Origin: Clostridiales bacterium
GTDB taxonomy: Bacteria > Bacillota > Clostridia > Oscillospirales > Oscillospiraceae
Assembly (NCBI GenBank): GCA_009774055.1
Contig: VSNB01000204.1
Location: 1 to 5,742 of the forward strand
DNA length: 5,742 bases
Reading direction: 5' to 3'
Shown: in pieces, positions 1 to 4,181 of the stretch
Position numbering within the stretch: position 1 is the first letter of the stretch
How the letters are laid out: every line of letters begins with the position of its first letter
Notes under the pieces: generated by a model
Databases searched by the model: none
Told to the model about the DNA's origin: nothing
Seen by the model: the letters and a program-made list of their open reading frames with translations, nothing else
Program-made: the position numbers and the translations under genes

Positions 1-12
1 CCCCCAGAAAGA

Positions 13-77
13 GGGCAGTCCTGTCACGCGCGGGGAAGGCTCGTGACCTCCCGCGCGTCTTGCGGGCAGGACTGTCT
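13..77. repeat. Large GC-rich hairpin in the leader upstream of the ABC operon
   Basis: An outer arm CAGTCCTG (16-23) is perfectly complementary to CAGGACTG (67-74) and can be extended by wobble pairs to 13-77. Inside it, ACGCGCGGG (26-34) pairs perfectly with CCCGCGCGT (50-58), leaving an asymmetric internal loop (24-25 against 59-66). An alternative fold keeps the outer arm but forms two smaller hairpins, TCACG (24-28) with CGTGA (42-46) and CCCGC (50-54) with GCGGG (62-66), giving a three-way junction. It may be the terminator of a gene left of the window, although the only T-run (87-90) lies about 10 bases beyond the stem. It may instead be a leader RNA or a DNA dyad. I do not recognise a known riboswitch class. 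Confidence 0.5.
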
Positions 78-95
78 CCCGGCTGCTTTTAAGGC

Positions 96-101
96 TATGA
101 T
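96..101 (+). promoter_or_regulatory. Possible -10 element of the ABC exporter operon
   Basis: TATGAT matches the sigma-A -10 consensus at five of six positions. It lies about 70 bases before the first ATG of the operon. No good -35 hexamer sits 16-18 bases upstream; the matching place (around 72-78) is TGTCTC-like and lies within the right arm of the leader hairpin. A transcript from here would start near 108 and carry a leader of about 60 bases. The call is weak because it rests on a single hexamer. Confidence 0.3.
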
Positions 102-138
102 GGCGCGCCTGATCGTCATCCTCTTGCCTGAACGCGCC
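102..138. repeat. Small inverted repeat in the ABC operon leader
   Basis: GGCGCG (102-107) is perfectly complementary to CGCGCC (133-138), with a 25-base loop. The left arm is part of an 8-base palindrome, GGCGCGCC (102-109). A competing pairing exists between GATGG (99-103) and CCATC (143-147). No T-tract follows, so this is not an intrinsic terminator. It could be a minor leader structure or chance in GC-rich DNA. Confidence 0.25.
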
Positions 139-169
139 GGGACCATCTTTCACTAAAGGAGCAAAAACC

Positions 170-967
170 ATGATTGAAATGAAAGGGATCTCGAAAACCT
201 ATCGGGTCCGGCGGCGGGAGGCCGGACTGGGGAACGCGCTGAAAAGCCTCGTCTCCCGCGACTACACCCACATCCCCGCCCTGCGGGACATGTCCTTCAC
301 CGTCCCCGATGGTCAGATTTTAGGCTACATCGGCCCCAACGGCGCGGGGAAGAGCACCACCATCAAAATCCTCAGCGGCATCCTCCGCCCCGACTGCGGG
401 ACCTGCACTGTGGATGGCCTGGTCCCCTGGGAGGACCGGAAGCGGCATGTGGCCCGGCTGGGCGTGGTGTTCGGCCAGCGGAGCCAGCTGTGGTGGGATG
501 TGCCCGTCATGGAGTCCTTCGACCTCCTGCGGGACATCTACCGGGTCCCGGCGGCGGACTTCCGGGAGAATCTGGCCCGGCTGACGGCATTGCTGGACCT
601 GGGGGACCTGCTGAAGACCCCGGCCCGGATGCTGTCCCTAGGCCAGCGGATGCGGTGCGAGATCGCCGCCGCCCTGCTTCACGGACCAAAGATCCTGTTC
701 CTGGACGAGCCTACCATCGGCCTGGACGCGGTATCGAAACTGAAGGTCCGGGAGTTCATCCTGGAGCAGAACCGGCTCTGCGGCACCACGGTCCTCCTGA
801 CCACCCACGACATGCAGGACATCGACGCCCTGTGCAGCCGCGTCCTGCTCATCGGCAAGGGCCAGCTGCTGCTGGACGGCGACACCGCCCAGATCCGGGC
901 AATGGCCGGGGAAAACCTGTCCACCGAGGAGTCGGTGGCGGACCTGTACTGCCGCTTCGGCATTTGA
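170..967 (+). CDS. ABC-2 type exporter, ATP-binding subunit (COG4586-like)
   Basis: This is the ATPase that should power the exporter made by the next two genes, at the cytoplasmic face of the membrane. All nucleotide-binding motifs are present in the 265-residue product: Walker A GPNGAGKST (55-63), Q-loop Q103 in VFGQRSQLWWD, signature LSLGQ (155-159), Walker B ILFLDEP with catalytic E180, D-loop GLD, and H-loop H213 in TTHD. The FGQRSQLWWD stretch and an LSLGQ rather than LSGGQ signature are typical of the COG4586 group, whose genes sit beside COG4587 and COG3694 permeases, as here. The start is fixed by AAAGGAG (155-161) eight bases before ATG. From memory, relatives run to about 320-340 residues. 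This one passes directly from QIRAMAG (241-247) to a typical family C-terminus, so a block seems to be missing. The transported substrate cannot be told from sequence. Confidence 0.93.
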   Translation: MIEMKGISKTYRVRRREAGLGNALKSLVSRDYTHIPALRDMSFTVPDGQILGYIGPNGAGKSTTIKILSGILRPDCGTCTVDGLVPWEDRKRHVARLGVVFGQRSQLWWDVPVMESFDLLRDIYRVPAADFRENLARLTALLDLGDLLKTPARMLSLGQRMRCEIAAALLHGPKILFLDEPTIGLDAVSKLKVREFILEQNRLCGTTVLLTTHDMQDIDALCSRVLLIGKGQLLLDGDTAQIRAMAGENLSTEESVADLYCRFGI

Positions 968-979
968 GGAGGCAGCAGT

Positions 980-1783
980 ATGGGAAAATACTGGTCTTTC
1001 TTCAAAATGCGCCTGATGGCGTGTTTGCAGTACCGCGCCGCCGCCCTGGCGGGCATGAGCACCCAGCTGGTGTGGGGCGGTATGGAGGTCCTGCTTTACC
1101 GGGCCTTCTGGCTGGAGCATCCGGAGCGTTTCCCTATGGGGATGGAGGCCCTCAGCTCCTACATCTGGCTCCAGCAGGCGTTTCTGGCGCTGTTTATGCT
1201 GTGGGATTGGGACTATGACATTCTGCGGTCGGTCAAAGAGGGGACCGTTGCCTATGAGCTGCTGCGTCCTACGGATCTTTACGGTATGTGGATGGCCAAA
1301 GCAGCCGGGACCCGTCTGGCCCGGGCATCGCTGCGGATGTTCCCGGTGCTCCTGGTGGGTAGCCTCCTCCCCGCGCCCTACGGCCTGCGGCTTCAGATCC
1401 CGCCGGAGACGTTCGGCCTGTTCCTGCTGTCCATGGTGTTGATGGTGCTGGTGGTATGCGCGTACAACCTGCTGGTCTACGGCCTGACTTTTTACGTTAC
1501 CGACCCCAACGGGATCATGGTTCTGTCGGTAGCCGCCGCAGATCTGCTCGGCGGTGCCATTGTGCCGCTGCCATTCCTGCCGGACGGATTCCGGCAGTTC
1601 GCGGAGCTGACGCCTTTCGCGTCCATGCAGAACGTTCCCCTGCGGATCTTCAACGGAAATATCACATTGCCGGAAATTCCCGGCGTGATGGGCCTGCAGG
1701 TATTCTGGATCGTGACGTTGATCCTGGCGGGATACCTGCTCACAAGAAACGGCCTGCGCCGTGCGGTCATACTGGGGGGCTGA
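980..1783 (+). CDS. ABC-2 type exporter, permease subunit 1 (COG4587-like)
   Basis: This is an integral membrane subunit of 267 residues, expected to pair with the following permease and the preceding ATPase. Hydrophobic segments fall at about residues 21-44, 60-77, 118-135, 145-172, 178-200 and 237-256, which suits six helices. Family-like motifs include EGTVAYELLRPTDLY (87-101), on the cytoplasmic loop after helix 2, and LTPFASMQNVPLRIFNG (210-226) before the last helix. It starts 12 bases after the ATPase stop, and its ribosome site GAGGAGG (966-972) overlaps that stop codon, so the two are surely co-transcribed and probably translationally coupled. The length is normal for the family and nothing is broken. 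Substrate unknown; ABC-2 relatives export drugs, lipids or peptides. Confidence 0.88.
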   Translation: MGKYWSFFKMRLMACLQYRAAALAGMSTQLVWGGMEVLLYRAFWLEHPERFPMGMEALSSYIWLQQAFLALFMLWDWDYDILRSVKEGTVAYELLRPTDLYGMWMAKAAGTRLARASLRMFPVLLVGSLLPAPYGLRLQIPPETFGLFLLSMVLMVLVVCAYNLLVYGLTFYVTDPNGIMVLSVAAADLLGGAIVPLPFLPDGFRQFAELTPFASMQNVPLRIFNGNITLPEIPGVMGLQVFWIVTLILAGYLLTRNGLRRAVILGG

Positions 1784-1786
1784 GAG

Positions 1787-2560
1787 ATGAAGCTGTATCT
1801 GAAATTTCTGTCCATCCACGTCCGGTCCGCCATGACCTACCGGGCCAGCTTCTTCCTCAGCTGCCTGGGACATCTGCTGATCACCACCAACGTGTTTCTC
1901 AGTGTAGTATTCCTGCTGGACCGTTTCGGTTCTGTTGGCGGCTACACCCTGCCCCAGCTGAGCTTGTGCTATGCGGTGATCCTAGCGGGCACCTCCCTGG
2001 CGGAGTGCTTTGCCAGAGGGATCGATGCCTTCGGACGCATTCTTTCCGAGGCCCGGTTTGACCGCATCATGCTCCGGCCCCGCCCCCTGCTTTTCCAGGT
2101 GCTTTGTCAGGATATGAAACCCACCATGTTTGCCCGGGTGCTCCAGGCGGCGGTGATGCTGGTCTGGGCCATCGGCTCCGGCGCGGTAGTCTGGACGCCG
2201 GTCAAAGCCATCGTCCTGGCGCTGATGATCCTCTGCGGCGCCGGCGTTTTCTTTGGGGTGTACCTGGTCAATGCCTGCGTCACCTTTTTCACCCTGGAGC
2301 ACATTGAGGCGCTGAACATCTTCATGGACGGCCCCCGGGAATACGGCAAGTACCCCTTCGGCATCTACGGCAAGCCGGTGCTGATAATTTTGACCTTCCT
2401 GGTGCCTCTGGCCCTGGTCCAACACTGGCCGCTGCAATATCTTTTTGGCCGGGGCCCGGCGTGGTATGGGCTGCTGCCCATCGTGTCGCTGGTATTTCTG
2501 ATTCCCTGCGGGCTGCTGTGGCGGCTGGGGGTACGGCACTACCGGTCCACCGGGTCGTGA
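1787..2560 (+). CDS. ABC-2 type exporter, permease subunit 2 (COG3694-like)
   Basis: This is the second, non-identical membrane subunit of the exporter, 257 residues long. Hydrophobic segments lie at about 21-45, 56-75, 117-135, 138-170, 196-216 and 226-247. Recognisable family features are the loop FDRIMLRPRPLLFQVL (91-106), parallel to the LLRP motif of the first permease, and the stretch EYGKYPFGIYGK (185-196) followed by ILTFLVPLALVQHWPLQYLF. Only three bases separate it from the previous stop. The only ribosome-site-like sequence is a G-run (1774-1779), so translation is likely to depend on coupling to the upstream gene. The asymmetric pair of permeases suggests a 1:1 heterodimer with two ATPase copies, which is an inference from family organisation. 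Its stop codon lies within a dyad at 2555-2580. Confidence 0.87.
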   Translation: MKLYLKFLSIHVRSAMTYRASFFLSCLGHLLITTNVFLSVVFLLDRFGSVGGYTLPQLSLCYAVILAGTSLAECFARGIDAFGRILSEARFDRIMLRPRPLLFQVLCQDMKPTMFARVLQAAVMLVWAIGSGAVVWTPVKAIVLALMILCGAGVFFGVYLVNACVTFFTLEHIEALNIFMDGPREYGKYPFGIYGKPVLIILTFLVPLALVQHWPLQYLFGRGPAWYGLLPIVSLVFLIPCGLLWRLGVRHYRSTGS

Positions 2561-2580
2561 TAGCTTTTATTCTATCATGA
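2555..2580. repeat. Inverted repeat across the end of the exporter operon
   Basis: TCGTGATAG (2555-2563) and CTATCATGA (2572-2580) are complementary at eight of nine positions, with one G-T wobble, around an 8-base AT-rich spacer. The left arm contains the TGA stop of the second permease. No T-tract follows the right arm, so it does not look like an intrinsic terminator on the plus strand. It could be an operator for the acetyltransferase gene downstream or a weak RNA hairpin. Confidence 0.4.
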
Positions 2581-2609
2581 ATCGGTCCGGGATACAAGAT
2601 AAGATATTT

Positions 2610-2614
2610 GGAGG
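2610..2614 (+). promoter_or_regulatory. Ribosome binding site that sets the acetyltransferase start
   Basis: GGAGG lies seven bases before ATG 2622. The alternative in-frame ATG at 2577 has no ribosome site and would add 15 residues (MNRSGIQDKIFGGTV) unlike the family, so 2622 is the chosen start. Confidence 0.8.
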
Positions 2615-2621
2615 TACTGTC

Positions 2622-3092
2622 ATGGGAGAAATATCACTTTGCATCATGACCAGGGAACTTTGCCACGAACTGTTCCGGAACTGGGAAAACGATCCCGACA
2701 TCTACGCGGATATGTCCCTGTTCAAAGTATATCAATATGACGAAGCTGCCGTAAACAGATACTTTGATACAAAGCAGGACTCGTCCCGCGTCCTCCTGGC
2801 CATCATGAAGGACGGCGCGCCGGTCGGAGAAATCCAGCTGAAGCAGATAGACTTTGAACGCAAAGAGTGTACGCTGAGCATCCATATGCAAAACGACACA
2901 TTCAAAGGCCGCGGCTATGGGACCTGCGCGGAACGATTAGCCGTGCAATATGCTTTTGAAACTTTGGGCATAGAGGCAGTAAACGCCGACGTGATTGCCA
3001 AGAATACGCGAAGCCAGCATGTTCTGGAAAAGGTCGGGTTTCGATTCCTAAAAGAAGAAAACGGTTTCAGGTATTATCGCTGCGAGCGGTAA
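2622..3092 (+). CDS. GNAT family N-acetyltransferase (RimJ/RimL-like)
   Basis: A 156-residue protein expected to transfer the acetyl group of acetyl-CoA to an amine on a protein N-terminus, an antibiotic or a small metabolite. The acetyl-CoA pyrophosphate-binding motif is FKGRGYGT (94-101), a good fit to the (R/Q)xxGxG/A rule. The later motif is N128 followed by SQHVLEKVGF (131-140), the usual asparagine plus EKxGF ending of the COG1670 / Acetyltransf_3 group. The N-terminal part (residues 1-60) is the variable acceptor-binding half. The length is typical. The gene lies 61 bases after the exporter operon on the same strand and could be expressed by read-through or from a promoter in the gap, where I see no convincing one. 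Its base composition is noticeably more AT-rich than the exporter genes, hinting at a separate origin. Acceptor unknown. Confidence 0.85.
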   Translation: MGEISLCIMTRELCHELFRNWENDPDIYADMSLFKVYQYDEAAVNRYFDTKQDSSRVLLAIMKDGAPVGEIQLKQIDFERKECTLSIHMQNDTFKGRGYGTCAERLAVQYAFETLGIEAVNADVIAKNTRSQHVLEKVGFRFLKEENGFRYYRCER

Positions 3093-3117
3093 ACAGGCGG
3101 CGTTGCCTTCCGTTTTT
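3085..3117 (+). terminator. Weak intrinsic terminator after the acetyltransferase
   Basis: CGG (3087-3089) can pair with CCG (3110-3112), and AGGC (3095-3098) with GCCT (3105-3108), around a 6-base loop. The stem is interrupted by TAAAC against a single T. Five Ts (3113-3117) follow immediately. The left arm overlaps the stop codon. Short paired blocks make it a weak candidate that may permit read-through into the regulator gene. Confidence 0.35.
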
Positions 3118-3164
3118 CAGCTTCATATCCTGCACATCTTCCCACAAAATGTCGGGAAACGCTG

Positions 3165-3199
3165 CCGGTCATCTGCTATCCTGTATGCAGACAGACCGG
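3165..3199. promoter_or_regulatory. Dyad, possible operator, over the regulator gene's promoter
   Basis: CCGGTC (3165-3170) mirrors GACCGG (3194-3199), and TCTGC (3172-3176) mirrors GCAGA (3187-3191): eleven complementary positions, with A on one side and CA on the other between the blocks. The 10-base centre holds the possible -10 element. As DNA this would be a good operator. As RNA in a read-through transcript it would be a hairpin ending two bases before the ribosome site. Autoregulation by the downstream protein is an inference only. Confidence 0.45.
3174..3182 (+). promoter_or_regulatory. Possible extended -10 promoter of the AraC-GyrI gene
   Basis: TGC followed by TATCCT gives a TGn extension plus a -10 with four of six consensus positions. 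No clear -35 is seen 17 bases upstream, which extended -10 promoters can tolerate. Transcription would begin near 3189 and give a short leader ending in the ribosome site at 3202-3209. The site sits in the middle of the dyad 3165-3199. Confidence 0.35.
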
Positions 3200-3201
3200 A
3201 T

Positions 3202-3209
3202 AAGGAGGG
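3202..3209 (+). promoter_or_regulatory. Ribosome binding site that sets the AraC-GyrI start
   Basis: AAGGAGGG ends five bases before ATG 3215. The longer in-frame start at 3149 has no ribosome site, and its extra 22 residues do not resemble an AraC N-terminus, so 3215 is preferred. Confidence 0.82.
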
Positions 3210-3214
3210 ACGAT

Positions 3215-4126
3215 ATGGATTGGGTAATGGGGATGCAGCGGGCTATCGATTACGTGGAGGCGCACATCACGGAAGAGCTGGATTATGACGAGATCGCCAG
3301 ACAGGGCTATTCCACCGCCTATCATTTTCAGCGGGTGTTCGGGCTCCTCTGCGGGTATACGCTGGGAGAATACATCCGGAACCGCCGGCTGACGCTGGCA
3401 GGCGGCGAGCTGGCTTCCGGCGATGTGAAGGTCATCGACACAGCCCTGAAATACGGCTACGACAGTCCCGACAGCTTTGCCAGAGCATTTACCCGTTTCC
3501 ATGGCATCACGCCCTCCCAGGCGCGCAGGGAGGGTGCGAAGCTAAACTCCTTCTCACGGCTGTCCCTGAAATTATCATTAGAAGGAGGCTCTATCATGGA
3601 GTACAGGATCGAGGAAAAGCAGGAACTGCGTCTTACGGGATATAAACGGCGGTTCACCGGCGTACCCCACGTCACAAAAGAGTACGACAACCAGATGGAG
3701 GATTTTGCCGTTCATACACGTGTGAACCAATTCCTTCTGCAAGGCATGTCCGCGGATGATTCCGGAGCGATCAACTACTGTGTGATCACCAACGTATCAG
3801 ATGACGGTTATGACTTTTATATTGCAGATCAGCTGCTGGACTGGTACCACGAGCACATGGCGGAGGACATTGCGCTGGGCGCGGAAGCCGCCCGGTTTGA
3901 GGATATCGTGATTCCCGCCGGGACCTACGCCGTCTTTGAGACCGAGCGGTGCGAGTATCCCACCACAAAGAATCTGGAGCTTCGCCAGCGCATTGCTGCG
4001 GAGTGGCTTCCATCGTCGGATTATATTCTGGCAGACCGTCCGGAGCTTGTGGTCATTTACTGGTATCGCGGCGAGCAGCGGAATGAACGGTATATCGAAC
4101 TCTGGGTGCCTGTAGAAAAGAAATAG
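3215..4126 (+). CDS. AraC-family transcriptional regulator with GyrI-like effector domain
   Basis: A 303-residue cytoplasmic transcription factor with the layout of E. coli Rob: DNA-binding domain first, ligand-binding domain last. Residues 1-107 form the AraC domain, with one helix-turn-helix around 24-43 (YDEIARQGYSTAYHFQRVF) and a second around 72-93, ending in the classic FARAFTRFHGITPSQAR signature (88-104). A linker (108-127) leads to a GyrI-like domain (about 128-303) with IPAGTYAVFE (233-242) and IELWVPV (294-300). In relatives such as BmrR and Rob this fold binds drugs or other small amphipathic ligands. The linker encodes a complete Shine-Dalgarno and ATG at the domain boundary. The likely role is a ligand-responsive activator of neighbouring resistance or export genes; the target is unproven. 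The gene ends at a strong terminator shared with convergent htpG. Confidence 0.9.
   Translation: MDWVMGMQRAIDYVEAHITEELDYDEIARQGYSTAYHFQRVFGLLCGYTLGEYIRNRRLTLAGGELASGDVKVIDTALKYGYDSPDSFARAFTRFHGITPSQARREGAKLNSFSRLSLKLSLEGGSIMEYRIEEKQELRLTGYKRRFTGVPHVTKEYDNQMEDFAVHTRVNQFLLQGMSADDSGAINYCVITNVSDDGYDFYIADQLLDWYHEHMAEDIALGAEAARFEDIVIPAGTYAVFETERCEYPTTKNLELRQRIAAEWLPSSDYILADRPELVVIYWYRGEQRNERYIELWVPVEKK
3582..3598 (+). promoter_or_regulatory. Internal Shine-Dalgarno and in-frame ATG at the domain boundary
   Basis: AAGGAGG (3582-3588) stands seven bases before ATG 3596-3598, which is codon 128 of the AraC-GyrI gene in the same frame. The bases before it (about 3568-3581) are AT-rich and unlikely to fold. 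Initiation here would yield a 176-residue free GyrI-like domain starting MEYRIEEKQ. Whether ribosomes use it cannot be seen from sequence; it may also be a relic of gene fusion, or a chance product of the Glu-Gly-Gly codons. Confidence 0.5.
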
Positions 4127-4131
4127 AGTAA

Positions 4132-4174
4132 CCGCCCGGGAGCCGCACAGCTCCCGGGCGGCTTGCTTCTTATT
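4132..4174. terminator. Strong, probably bidirectional terminator between convergent genes
   Basis: CCGCCCGGGAGC (4132-4143) and GCTCCCGGGCGG (4150-4161) form a perfect 12-bp stem with a 6-base loop, CGCACA. On the plus strand it is followed by the pyrimidine-rich CTTGCTTCTTATT. On the minus strand the bases after the stem read TACTCTATTTCTTTTC, also U-rich after a short gap. It sits in the 55-base gap between the regulator and htpG stops and probably serves both. Confidence 0.85.
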
Positions 4175-4181
4175 CAGATAT

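Noticed and set aside
102..109. GGCGCGCC palindrome (a rare-cutter site) as a cloning scar
   Set aside because: Surrounding sequence shows no vector or linker, and the palindrome is plausible by chance at this GC content.
1..156. Plus-strand frame open from base 1 to a TAA at 154-156, possibly the end of an upstream protein
   Set aside because: It runs straight through the strong hairpin at 13-77, its translation (Cys/Arg/Ala-rich) resembles no family I know, and GC-rich DNA leaves frames open by chance. A short reading from ATG 97 lacks a well-placed ribosome site.
490..1218. Plus-strand 242-codon frame overlapping the ATPase and first permease
   Set aside because: It is Gly/Pro/Arg-rich shadow reading of the ATPase, whose complete motif set in the other frame is decisive.
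638..1873. Long minus-strand open frame (411 codons) opposite the exporter genes
   Set aside because: It is rich in Gln, His, Arg and Gly with no domain, crosses three well-supported genes, and is explained by the GC bias of codons on the other strand.
3149..3214. Upstream in-frame ATG extending the AraC-GyrI protein by 22 residues
   Set aside because: There is no ribosome site before it, the added residues do not fit the family, and the extension would cross the dyad, candidate promoter and the real ribosome site.
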